Positions 33,765-42,363 of a DNA stretch of 64,000 nt are shown here, one piece after another (position 1 is the stretch's first letter; the number at the start of each line of letters is the position of its first letter). Origin of the DNA: Panacagrimonas sp963975245 (GTDB lineage Bacteria > Pseudomonadota > Gammaproteobacteria > Nevskiales > Nevskiaceae); assembly GCA_963975245.1 (NCBI GenBank), contig CAXBFJ010000001.1, positions 806,001-870,000 of the forward strand. Reading direction: 5' to 3'. The notes under the pieces were generated by a model that was not told where the DNA came from, did no database searches, and saw only the letters and a list, made by a program, of their open reading frames with translations. The position numbers and the translations under genes are program-made.

Positions 33765-34949
33765 ATGAGTCAAGCAAGTGAAGCGGCTGCAATGCCGAAG
33801 ACCGTTGATGGCGTGATGGCAGCCGCTCAACAGATGGCGGGCCTGGAGGATTTTGGCGATCTGAATTTCCTCGACTCATTGGGCCGCCTGTTGAAAGCCT
33901 TCCAGACCGAGGCGGACCTGAGTGAACTCGGCGAGCAGCTTGCTTACGGCGGCGTCATCAATAACCTGGTCAACCGTTTGCGTTACGTACGTGATCTCAA
34001 GGCGCACCCGGAAATTCTGGAAGAGAAAATCGAGCGCCCGATCGTCATTCTGGGCTTGCCCCGAACCGGAACCACCAAGCTTCAACGCGTTCTGTCTGCC
34101 AGCCCGCAGGCGCTGGCAATGGAGTACTGGCGCATGATGAATCCCGCGCCATTTCCGGGAGAAGAGCCGGGCAAGCCCGTCGAGCGCATCCAGATGGCGC
34201 GCGATGCCGTGCAGATGCTGTCTGAGAATTTCCCGGGCTTCATGGCACGCCACCCGACCGAAGCCGAGGTTCCCGACGAAGAAGTCTTGCTGATGCAGGG
34301 CTCGTTTCAATGCGTGGTGACATGGCTGTTTGCGCATATTCCGTCGTTCTACGAGTTCTGCATGAACACGAACCAGCGGCCGCTGTATGACTTCCTGCAC
34401 GGCCAGATGCAGTACATGCAGTGGCAACAGGGCGGGGCGCAGGGGCGCTCCTGGATCATGAAATCACCCTGCCACACCGGATTCATCGATACGCTTCTCG
34501 AAGTATTTCCAGACGCTGTTTTTGTTCATTGTCATCGCGACGTGAACGTTGTCATGCCGTCCATGTCCGGGCTGACCGAAGAGATGCGCCGCATCCACAG
34601 TGACCAGATTGACAGCTCGATCATCGGCCCCGAAATGCTGGATTACTTCGGGACCATGATGGATCGCTACATCGACCTTCGCGAGCGCCTGCCAAGTGAA
34701 CGCTTCATGGACGTTCATTACATGGAAATCATGACCAATCTGGAGGACGTGATCGAGCGTGCATTCGCCTTGGCTGGGCGCAAGCTTGACGCAGAGACGC
34801 TGGCAAACGCCCAGCAGTTTGACGAAGAGCGGCCCCAGCACTATCTGGGCAGCTACACCTATGCCGCTGAGGACTATGGGTTCTCTCAGGACATGATCAG
34901 TGCGCGGTTCGCCCGTTACGCCAAGCGTTTTGCCGAATTCAACAAATAA
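33765..34949 (+). CDS. Sulfotransferase family protein
   Basis: The protein is 394 residues from the ATG at 33765 (GGAGG upstream). The PAPS 5'-phosphosulfate-binding loop is LGLPRTGTTKL (97-107), and the 3'-phosphate region includes PDAVFVHCHRDVNVVMPSM. It belongs to the broad bacterial Sulfotransfer family, which moves sulfate from PAPS to hydroxyl groups. In degradation clusters its acceptor is usually not known. It leads a sulfotransferase-DUF1214-SDR run with short gaps of 29 and 26 bases. Confidence 0.88.
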   Translation: MSQASEAAAMPKTVDGVMAAAQQMAGLEDFGDLNFLDSLGRLLKAFQTEADLSELGEQLAYGGVINNLVNRLRYVRDLKAHPEILEEKIERPIVILGLPRTGTTKLQRVLSASPQALAMEYWRMMNPAPFPGEEPGKPVERIQMARDAVQMLSENFPGFMARHPTEAEVPDEEVLLMQGSFQCVVTWLFAHIPSFYEFCMNTNQRPLYDFLHGQMQYMQWQQGGAQGRSWIMKSPCHTGFIDTLLEVFPDAVFVHCHRDVNVVMPSMSGLTEEMRRIHSDQIDSSIIGPEMLDYFGTMMDRYIDLRERLPSERFMDVHYMEIMTNLEDVIERAFALAGRKLDAETLANAQQFDEERPQHYLGSYTYAAEDYGFSQDMISARFARYAKRFAEFNK

Positions 34950-34978
34950 TCCAATCCACAAGATTTTGAGGAGCCTTC

Positions 34979-36166
34979 ATGCCGTACAGCACGAGCCTTA
35001 ATGCACACACGTTTTCCGATCCTGCTATCTGGCAGGAAGTCGTCAAGTCGATGGCGGAGATTGAAAAACTCGTCTGGAATGACGAGCGGGTCACGGATGA
35101 TCTCACGCGAGCCGAAGGTGTTCGCCAGCTGACGCGTCTGATTGGCGGGGCACTGCCGGTCACCATGGAGACCGTTGATCCTGAGCATCCGCAGTTCCTG
35201 CAGTTGTTGAGCACGCGCGTTCAGTGGGGCCTTCCTTCAGCCGACTGTCACTACATCTGGGCCCCCCTGCACGGGCGCAATGTTTATCGCATCGTTGGCG
35301 ATCGCGGTACCGCTAAGTTGTTTGATATTGAAATTCGAAACGACACCTTTGCGCATCTGGGCGACTGGAGCCTGCATGCACGACTGGGTGAGGTGGAAGT
35401 TGGGCCAGAGAATCAGGTCGAAATATTCCTGAGCCGTGAACGACCGGCTGGCGCTGTGAACTGGGTCGAGCTACCGGAGGGTCGCTGCGACATTATCCTG
35501 CGTCAGTATTTCTACGACTGGGACAAGGAACAGATGGCGCGCCTGACCATCGAAAACCAGAACGCGATCTATCCGCCGCCGCCGCTGACGGAAGAAACCA
35601 TTCGCAAGAATCTCGAATTGTTCTGTGATTTTCTGCAACAGGTCCCGCCGGTGTTCCGCCAATCTGTTGAGACCTACTACCAGCATCCGGTCAATACCAT
35701 GGCTTTTGATGCCATTGACTATGGATTCCGCGCGCTGACCTATGGCAAAGGTGCCTATCAGTGTGGTGAGGATGAGGCCCTGCTGGTCGAGGTGGAACTG
35801 CCCAAGACCCAGTACTGGAATATCCAGCTCGCCAGTCATTTCTGGGAAGCACGCGACTATCATCTTCGCCAGAACTCGCTCAATGGACATCAGGCACAAG
35901 TGGATTCTGATGGCGTGTTTCGGGCGGTGATCTCGCACAAAGATCCCGGCATTGCCAACTGGCTCGATGCGGGTGGCAATCAGACCGGGCTGATGACGAT
36001 TCGCTATTACGAGGCGGACTCGACGCCCATTCCCACCGTCACGCGCGTGCCGTTCTCTGACCTGGCCAAAGCCTTGCCGGCCGATGCCCAGACGGTGACG
36101 ACTGAGCAACGCCAAAAGACCTTGCGTAACCGCGCACGTGCTATGCAGCGCCTCAACCGCGATTGA
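34979..36166 (+). CDS. DUF1214 domain protein
   Basis: The 395-residue protein matches the DUF1214 type by its C-terminal portion (EVELPKTQYWNIQLASHFWEARDY, IANWLDAGGN and RYYEADSTPIPTV). It has no signal peptide. DUF1214 proteins are of unknown function but recur in clusters for hydrophobic or steroid compounds. The gene is 29 bases after the sulfotransferase and 26 before the SDR, with an AGGAGCC site before the ATG, so it is likely cotranscribed. Confidence 0.8.
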   Translation: MPYSTSLNAHTFSDPAIWQEVVKSMAEIEKLVWNDERVTDDLTRAEGVRQLTRLIGGALPVTMETVDPEHPQFLQLLSTRVQWGLPSADCHYIWAPLHGRNVYRIVGDRGTAKLFDIEIRNDTFAHLGDWSLHARLGEVEVGPENQVEIFLSRERPAGAVNWVELPEGRCDIILRQYFYDWDKEQMARLTIENQNAIYPPPPLTEETIRKNLELFCDFLQQVPPVFRQSVETYYQHPVNTMAFDAIDYGFRALTYGKGAYQCGEDEALLVEVELPKTQYWNIQLASHFWEARDYHLRQNSLNGHQAQVDSDGVFRAVISHKDPGIANWLDAGGNQTGLMTIRYYEADSTPIPTVTRVPFSDLAKALPADAQTVTTEQRQKTLRNRARAMQRLNRD

Positions 36167-36192
36167 TCACAGCTTAGGCAGAGACAGAAATT

Positions 36193-36972
36193 ATGAAGAG
36201 CAAGATTGAGAGTCTGTTTTCACTCGATGGCCGGGTTGCGCTGGTGACGGGTGCGGGTACCGGCATGGGCCGTCAGTTCGCCAATACGCTTGCAGCCGCT
36301 GGGGCCAAAGTGGTCTGTGTCGCGCGCAATGCCGAGCGGCTCGAAGCTGTCGCTGCGGGCATCTGCGATGCAGGCGGCAAAGCCGTTGCGGTTGCTGGCG
36401 ATGTGGCCAGCACGGAGGGTGTCGACCAGGTTTTTGATAAGGCGGAAAAGGCATTTGGTCGGGTCAATCTGCTGATCAACTGCGCGGCGCAAGTTGATTT
36501 CGGAATGTTTCCGGATGTGAAGGACGAAAATTGGGACAACCTGATCAACGTCAATTTTTCGGGAATGATGCGTACCTGCCGAAGTTTTTCCAGCCGTTTG
36601 ATTGCAGCAGGCGAGCCCGGAACAATCGTGAACATCACCTCGATCATCGGTGAGCAGGTCATCCCGGGCATCCCCACCTACGGCACGCTCAAGGCCGCAG
36701 CCATACAGCTGACGCGCTCCATGGCGGTTGATCTCACGGCGCATCGTATTCGGGTCAATGCCTTGTCACCCGGTTACTTTCAGACCGAGATGGCGTCCTC
36801 GCTGTTTGAATCGGACGCGGGCAAGGCATTGATCGAGCGTCATCCGCTCAAGCGGCTGGGGCAGGTGCAAGAGCTCGACGGGCCCTTGCTGCTGCTGGCC
36901 AGCGAGGCTTCCAGCCACATGAACGGATCCGTGGTCACCGTTGACGCGGGGCATTCGACTTACCTGTATTGA
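36193..36972 (+). CDS. SDR family oxidoreductase
   Basis: A classical 259-residue SDR: TGAGTGMG at residues 19-26, a NCAA variant of the NNAG motif, catalytic Ser150, Tyr163 and Lys167 (PTYGTLKAA), and PGYFQTEM. It interconverts an alcohol and a carbonyl with NAD(P). It is the last gene of the sulfotransferase run, followed by a hairpin at 36997. Substrate unassigned. Confidence 0.92.
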   Translation: MKSKIESLFSLDGRVALVTGAGTGMGRQFANTLAAAGAKVVCVARNAERLEAVAAGICDAGGKAVAVAGDVASTEGVDQVFDKAEKAFGRVNLLINCAAQVDFGMFPDVKDENWDNLINVNFSGMMRTCRSFSSRLIAAGEPGTIVNITSIIGEQVIPGIPTYGTLKAAAIQLTRSMAVDLTAHRIRVNALSPGYFQTEMASSLFESDAGKALIERHPLKRLGQVQELDGPLLLLASEASSHMNGSVVTVDAGHSTYLY

Positions 36973-36996
36973 GTCGGCAAGCTGACCAGCCTAATA

Positions 36997-37024
36997 GACA
37001 GGCCAGCTTGACCGCTGGCCTGTC
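36997..37024 (+). terminator. Hairpin terminator after the SDR gene
   Basis: An 11-base perfect stem GACAGGCCAGC / GCTGGCCTGTC with a six-base loop is followed by GGTTTC. The T run is short. It lies 25 bases past the stop. Confidence 0.65.
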
Positions 37025-37084
37025 GGTTTCTACCTTTGTGTTGTTCCATGGTCATTTCGACCTTGAAGGAACACCAGAGGAGAC

Positions 37085-39904
37085 ATGCCGCGCAAGAAGG
37101 CAGCCAGCTTGGATCATCGGTCAGGGCATCCGCCCATGATTCGCACGAAATTGGAACCGCCTCGCGGCGCGCGCCGCATGGTGCCGCGCGAGCGCGCCCT
37201 CAAATTACTGTCACTGGGTTCCGAGCGCCTTTTGACCCTGCTCAGAGCGCCCGCAGGATTCGGAAAAACCACAGTGCTCGCCGACTGGCGTGGGCAATTG
37301 CTTGCTGCCAGCCGTCCGGTTGCCTGGGTCACGCTGGACGAGGATGATAACGACGCCAGCTCCTTCGTGAGCTATGTCATCCGCGCGCTGGGAGAGGCGC
37401 TTGGCAGTCTGGCAGATCACGTGCCTGAGCTTTCGGCCAACCCGGAAAGTGCAACGCCGAAAGTCACCCTGACCTCGGCCATCAATGCGCTGGATTCAAT
37501 TGATGCCACGCTCACCCTGGTGCTCGATGACTATGACCGTGTGACCGCCTCTGGCATCCACGATCTGATGTCTTTTCTCCTGCTTCACGCGCCCGGAAAC
37601 TTGCGCATAGTCATCGCGGCGCGCGCCGAGCCACCGCTGCCGCTGGCGTATTTGCGTGCGCACGATGATCTGGTCGAGATCAACGACGCTCATCTGCGGT
37701 TTAATCTTGAAGACGCGCGTCGATTCTTTGGCGAGGTTGGTGCCTTGAAGCTGGATGCCGGTCAGTCGCGGGCCCTGCACGAAGCAACCGAGGGCTGGGT
37801 GGCCGGCATGCAGCTCGCCGCCATCTCTCTGCGTGACCGGGCCGACACGCATCGCGTGATCGATGCATTGCCGGGTCGGTTTGTCGCCATTAATGATTAT
37901 CTGTCTGAGGTTGTCTTACCCAATCTGAATGCGCCAACCGTAGATTTCTTGCTGCACAGTTCCATTCTGGAGCGCATGAACGGCCCCCTGTGCGCAGCGG
38001 TCACCGGTCGCGCCGATGCCGCCGAGCAACTAGGCGATCTTCATCAGCGAAACTATTTTCTGCAGTCGCTGGATGCCGAACAGAGCTGGTTCCGGTTTCA
38101 CGCCCTGTTCCGTGATTTTCTCCGCACCGAACTTGCCCGACGTTTTCCCGAGGCAGTAAGCGGGCTGCACACCCGTGCTGCCAACTGGTTTGCCGAGCAT
38201 CGGCTGTGGGCAGAGGCGGTACGACACGCGTTGGCGGCAGATCGCATTGATTTGGCGGCGGAATGGGTCGAACACTGCGCCATGCGTGAAGTCGAAGACA
38301 GCCGCGTACATGTGCTGCTGTCCTGGGCACGAAAAATTCCTGATTCAGCGATTAGATCGCGCCCCCGGCTGCAGTTGGCTGTGGCCTGGGCGTTGCTGCT
38401 GACCATTGAGCTGGATGCGGCCATGGAGCACGTTGAAGACATGGAAGCACGGCTGACAAAAAGTGAATTCAAGAACAGCACGGCAGTTGAATCCGAGTTA
38501 CTTGCGCTGCGGTTCTGCATCACCGCGCTGAAAGACGATACCGCAGCCGCGCTGCCATTCGGCGAAGCTTTCGCCAAGCGATTGCGTGGCGGCAAAAATT
38601 TTGAAGAGCCAGTGGTCTGGGCGGTGCAGGCCACACTCAACGGTCTGACACATTGCTATCAGAAGGCGGGGCGTCTGGAAGAAGCGCGTGCCATGCAAAG
38701 CCCCGAGCTGTACCCCGTTTCTAACGACAGTGATCGCAATCTCTTTACCCAGTGTTATCGCGCTACCACGCTGGGTGGATGCGATATTCGCGCGGCCCAT
38801 CTGCATGAGGGTGCGCGGCGCCTGCGTGAGTCACTCGCGCTGGCGGAGCTGCATGCAGGGCGGCGTTCTGCTGCGGCGACGCTTGTCGCCTGTTCTTTGG
38901 CGGCCATTCATTACGAATGGAACGAGTTGGATATCGTTGATCAATTGCTGGCAGATCGTCTGGATATTGTCGACGAGGCCTGCTATCTGGACTCGGTACG
39001 TTCTGCCTATCTGGCGCTGACACGGCTGGCCATAGTGCGCGGTGACTTTGAGGCAGCCCACCAATTGCTGGATCGTGGCGAGTTGCTGGCAAATCGGCGC
39101 GGATGGTCGCGACTGACTGCGGTCTGCCTTGCCGAGCGCGTTCGTCTGCACCTGGTACAAGCGCATCCGCTGGACGCAGGCGCGGCCTGTCAGAGACTCT
39201 CAGAACTGGCACCCCGCAATGCGCCAGCAAGTGCGAGCGCTATTTCTGAAACCTGGCGTGTGTTCTGTCTCAGCCAGGCCCGCGTCCTGTTGCACGCAGG
39301 GCAGGCGAGCCAGGCATCGAAAATGCTTAATGAGCTTCTGCGTATCGACCAATCAGCAACGGGAACAGATGGAAGCGCCTATCTCGTGGCCCGAACCAAG
39401 GCGCTGCTCTGCGTGACGCTGCAGGCTAGCGGAGAGCCTCAGGCTGCGCTGGAGCAACTTGAAGATCTGATGGAACTTGGCGCCGCATCGGGAATGATTC
39501 GCTCAATTGCCGATGAAGGAGCGTCCATTGCCGTGCTGGTCAAGCACCACGGGTTGCAATGGAAACCAACGACGCCTTCAGCAGAGCGATGGAAATCCAG
39601 CCTCGACGATGCGCTCGGAATCCGGCAAGGCGCCAGCACGCAGGCGGCAAAGCGCGAGAGCGCAGAAGGTCTGATTGAGCCGCTCAGCAAACGCGAGCGC
39701 GACGTGCTTACCCTGATTGCGCGTGGTCTGAGCAATGAGCAAGCCGCGCGCGCATTGAACATTGGCTCGGAAACCGTTAAGTGGCACCTGAAGAATGTTT
39801 ACAGCAAGCTGGGTGTTTCTCGAAGAACCCTGGCCGTGCACCGCGCCAGACAAATGGATCTCATCTCCGACGAGCCTGCCGCCAAACCGATGATTCAGTC
39901 CTGA
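37085..39904 (+). CDS. MalT/LAL-type ATP-dependent LuxR-family regulator
   Basis: This 939-residue protein has the MalT/AlkS layout. An N-terminal NTPase holds Walker A APAGFGKTT (residues 55-63) and LTLVLDDYDR as Walker B-like. A large TPR-like helical middle runs from about 330 to 830. The C-terminal LuxR-type HTH reads LSKRERDVLTLIARGLSNEQAARALNIG. Such proteins bind an inducer and ATP, then activate transcription. AlkS, the activator of alkB in Pseudomonas putida GPo1, is of this type, and an alkB-like gene is 7 kb away. No AlkS-specific signature was recognised. A good AGAGGAG site precedes the ATG. It is transcribed alone after the hairpin. Confidence 0.88.
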   Translation: MPRKKAASLDHRSGHPPMIRTKLEPPRGARRMVPRERALKLLSLGSERLLTLLRAPAGFGKTTVLADWRGQLLAASRPVAWVTLDEDDNDASSFVSYVIRALGEALGSLADHVPELSANPESATPKVTLTSAINALDSIDATLTLVLDDYDRVTASGIHDLMSFLLLHAPGNLRIVIAARAEPPLPLAYLRAHDDLVEINDAHLRFNLEDARRFFGEVGALKLDAGQSRALHEATEGWVAGMQLAAISLRDRADTHRVIDALPGRFVAINDYLSEVVLPNLNAPTVDFLLHSSILERMNGPLCAAVTGRADAAEQLGDLHQRNYFLQSLDAEQSWFRFHALFRDFLRTELARRFPEAVSGLHTRAANWFAEHRLWAEAVRHALAADRIDLAAEWVEHCAMREVEDSRVHVLLSWARKIPDSAIRSRPRLQLAVAWALLLTIELDAAMEHVEDMEARLTKSEFKNSTAVESELLALRFCITALKDDTAAALPFGEAFAKRLRGGKNFEEPVVWAVQATLNGLTHCYQKAGRLEEARAMQSPELYPVSNDSDRNLFTQCYRATTLGGCDIRAAHLHEGARRLRESLALAELHAGRRSAAATLVACSLAAIHYEWNELDIVDQLLADRLDIVDEACYLDSVRSAYLALTRLAIVRGDFEAAHQLLDRGELLANRRGWSRLTAVCLAERVRLHLVQAHPLDAGAACQRLSELAPRNAPASASAISETWRVFCLSQARVLLHAGQASQASKMLNELLRIDQSATGTDGSAYLVARTKALLCVTLQASGEPQAALEQLEDLMELGAASGMIRSIADEGASIAVLVKHHGLQWKPTTPSAERWKSSLDDALGIRQGASTQAAKRESAEGLIEPLSKRERDVLTLIARGLSNEQAARALNIGSETVKWHLKNVYSKLGVSRRTLAVHRARQMDLISDEPAAKPMIQS

Positions 39905-40317
39905 AAGCTGGCCGATCCAGGCCCGAACGCAATCAGTCGAGAATCTTCAAGCGCCGCCTGTCGGTGGAAGACCACAGCCTGATAAGCCTCTGATTTCATC
40001 AGGTCCAGGAATACCTTCCGCGATGGGTATTCGACCATGAGTAAATCGTCCCAGCGCTCATCGGGAGCGCCAATCAGCGTGGCTTGAAACCGGCCCATGA
40101 GCTTCACCTGCGCGCCGATTCCTTCAACCAGTGGCACGACCAGCGCAGCGTAGCGTTGGTAGGCTTCACGCCCGCTGCAGGGTGCTTGTTTGGCATGTTC
40201 TGGGTAATTGGCTGATGCCTTGTAGCGCAGCAAATTCAGCATGACCACCGGGTGTTCTGCGTCCGGCTGCTGCGCAAATGTATCGGCCGCATCAGGTGAG
40301 AATTCTATGAATGCCAT
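39895..40317 (-). CDS. DUF1330 family protein
   Basis: The 140-residue protein matches DUF1330 (a dimeric alpha-beta barrel-like fold): PVVMLNLLRYK, AYQRYAALV and WDDLLMVEYPSRKVFLDLMKSEAYQAVVFHRQAALEDSRLIA. Function unknown. It is convergent with the MalT-like gene and overlaps its end by ten bases. The start ATG at 40317 lacks a strong ribosome site. Confidence 0.85.
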   Translation of the reverse strand: MAFIEFSPDAADTFAQQPDAEHPVVMLNLLRYKASANYPEHAKQAPCSGREAYQRYAALVVPLVEGIGAQVKLMGRFQATLIGAPDERWDDLLMVEYPSRKVFLDLMKSEAYQAVVFHRQAALEDSRLIAFGPGSASFQD

Positions 40318-40350
40318 GTCGATATCATCGAGCCATTTTGGGGGGAAGTC

Positions 40351-41103
40351 TCAGGCGGGAACGGCGCCAGCCGGCGCCGAGGTTTGCTCACGACGTTCGC
40401 GGAGCAAGGCCATCAACATGTACCAGGAATGGATTTCAAACCACAGAGCCCACAGGATCATTGGGATGTAATAGGCCAGCACCCCGTTCCATGCAAACGG
40501 ACCCGCCTTGGCCCAGGCTGGTCCGCTGGCCATCGCGATGGCCAGGCCGCAAAACACTGAAAAATGAGTGACCCATCGCGGCACCAACGGAGTCTCGCGT
40601 TCGTCCATCTTGGTGACAATGCCGGTACTGATCATCTGCACCGACAGCGCTGGCCACGTCAGGAGGAATCCATGCCATGCCGCGTCATTCAGGGCGACCA
40701 CCACATCGGCGTCCGCGTCGGCACGATATGCCGCACTGATCCAGAGACAGCAACTCATCATGACAAAGGCGATCACGCCGTTTCCGGCAGTGACGCCCGC
40801 AATACTCAGGACAGGGCCACGACCTTCAATGGGCGCAAGCATGACGCCGAGTTGGGCAATCCAGATGCAGAAAAGCCCGGAACCGACAATGTAAAGAAAG
40901 CAACCGGTGCGCATGCCCAGAGAATGCTCGGCAAAGTACGCAGCAGTTTGCTCCGGGCTGAGCGACGCGGGCACCGGGAACAGGCCCTGGGCCATTCCTA
41001 ACCAGCCGATGATGGTCAGCAGCGTGAACAGGGTTCCGCAAGCCACTGCAACGATCTGGATACGAAACTTGATGGTGCTGCGATCAGGTCTGTCGCTATT
41101 CAC
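40351..41103 (-). CDS. Hypothetical polytopic membrane protein
   Basis: The protein is 250 residues from a GTG start with GAGGAG upstream. About six hydrophobic segments can be counted (near residues 15-38, 68-90, 100-125, 140-160, 185-205 and 215-240). There is no recognisable family motif. It lies on the same strand as the DUF1330 gene, 33 bases before it, so the two may be cotranscribed. The role is unknown. Confidence 0.8.
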   Translation of the reverse strand: MNSDRPDRSTIKFRIQIVAVACGTLFTLLTIIGWLGMAQGLFPVPASLSPEQTAAYFAEHSLGMRTGCFLYIVGSGLFCIWIAQLGVMLAPIEGRGPVLSIAGVTAGNGVIAFVMMSCCLWISAAYRADADADVVVALNDAAWHGFLLTWPALSVQMISTGIVTKMDERETPLVPRWVTHFSVFCGLAIAMASGPAWAKAGPFAWNGVLAYYIPMILWALWFEIHSWYMLMALLRERREQTSAPAGAVPA

Positions 41104-41462
41104 GCTGATGGTTCTCCTCGCCTTGTTTGAGCCGCTGATATGCGGGCCCAGGCTTGCTTTTAGATTCCCGCACTCAAATTTGATTCAAACTGCTCTTTTG
41201 CCTACCGCAGGTTCGCATCATCACTCAGTTGCAGTGTGCCCGTTCATGCCTCGCACTAGCCCCCCCAATTCGGGGGTGACGGCGTCCCGGCGTCTCCGGT
41301 GACGAATAGGCGACAATTGCCAGCCTGGTTCTGAACGCCACGCAAGATTAACGACGCGATCAGCGGTAGGCAGAGTTTGAGATTGGCGGCGTTACGGATT
41401 GCAGTCGTAAAGCCCGCAGCGCTTTCGTACCTCCAGTTTTCAAGACAAACGGGATTGTCCCC
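41104..41462. other. 359-base divergent intergenic region
   Basis: It separates the membrane protein gene (leftward) from the BASS transporter gene (rightward) and must hold promoters for both. It contains a perfect TCAAATTTGA palindrome at 41174-41183. Nothing else was recognised. Confidence 0.5.
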
Positions 41463-42338
41463 ATGCAGACGCAGTTTCTTCCGATAGCCATCATTGCGGT
41501 CATGCTCAGCCTGGGGCTGACGCTGACTGTTTCTGATTTTCGACGGATTGCGCGCATCCCAGGCCCGATCGCGGTGGCACTGCTGTGTCAGGCCGTGCTG
41601 CTACCCATTATTGCGTTTCTGATTGCGCGCGGCTTTGCCTTGCCGGGCACGCTTGCAGTTGGACTGATGCTCATATCCGCAGCACCAGGCGGTACCTTTG
41701 CCAACGTGTTCAGTCATCTCGCGGGTGGCGACCTGGCCCTGAATCTCACACTCACGGCCATCAACGCCGTCCTGGCCATCGTGACGCTGCCGTTGATCGT
41801 ATCGCTGTCGATGATTTACTTCATGGGCGATGATCGCAGCATTCCCCTGCAATTCAGCAAGGCGCTTCAGGTTGTGCTGCTCATGGCCGGGCCCATCGCC
41901 GTAGGCATGTTTTTCCGACACCGCTTTCCCAACGCTGCGCAACGACTGCGTAAGCCTGTGAATATTCTCGTTGGCGTGTTTGTCGTGCTGGTTGCCGTAT
42001 TTTCAGTGAAGTCGGCATGGGGCGCGCTGGTGGAGCACTTCGCGGTGCTCGGTGCTGCCGTCGTTCTGCTCAATGTCATCAGCCTTGCCGTGGGTTATAT
42101 CGTCCCCAGGCTCATGCACCTGAGTCGTCGTCAGGCCATTGCCATCAGCGTGGAGGTGGGTCTCCACAATGCAGCCTTGGCCATGACCATTGGCTCGAGT
42201 CCGCAATTGCTGGGAAATTCCGAGATCGCAATTTCCGGCATCATGTATGGCGTAACCATGCCCTTCATTGCTGTCGCATTCATCGCGTTGATTCGTCGTA
42301 TGGATCGAGACACAGAACCGCCCACTATCGAGGCCTGA
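41463..42338 (+). CDS. Bile acid:sodium symporter (BASS) family transporter
   Basis: The 291-residue membrane protein shows about nine hydrophobic segments and the BASS features SAAPGGTFANVFSHLAGGD and EVGLHNAALAMTIG, matching the two conserved cores of the ASBT/NTCP family. It probably imports or exports an organic anion with sodium. The family is named for bile acids, but bacterial members carry pantoate, pyruvate and others, so steroid uptake is possible and not shown. Confidence 0.9.
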   Translation: MQTQFLPIAIIAVMLSLGLTLTVSDFRRIARIPGPIAVALLCQAVLLPIIAFLIARGFALPGTLAVGLMLISAAPGGTFANVFSHLAGGDLALNLTLTAINAVLAIVTLPLIVSLSMIYFMGDDRSIPLQFSKALQVVLLMAGPIAVGMFFRHRFPNAAQRLRKPVNILVGVFVVLVAVFSVKSAWGALVEHFAVLGAAVVLLNVISLAVGYIVPRLMHLSRRQAIAISVEVGLHNAALAMTIGSSPQLLGNSEIAISGIMYGVTMPFIAVAFIALIRRMDRDTEPPTIEA

Positions 42339-42363
42339 AAACTGGGTGGCTTCGAGGATATGG

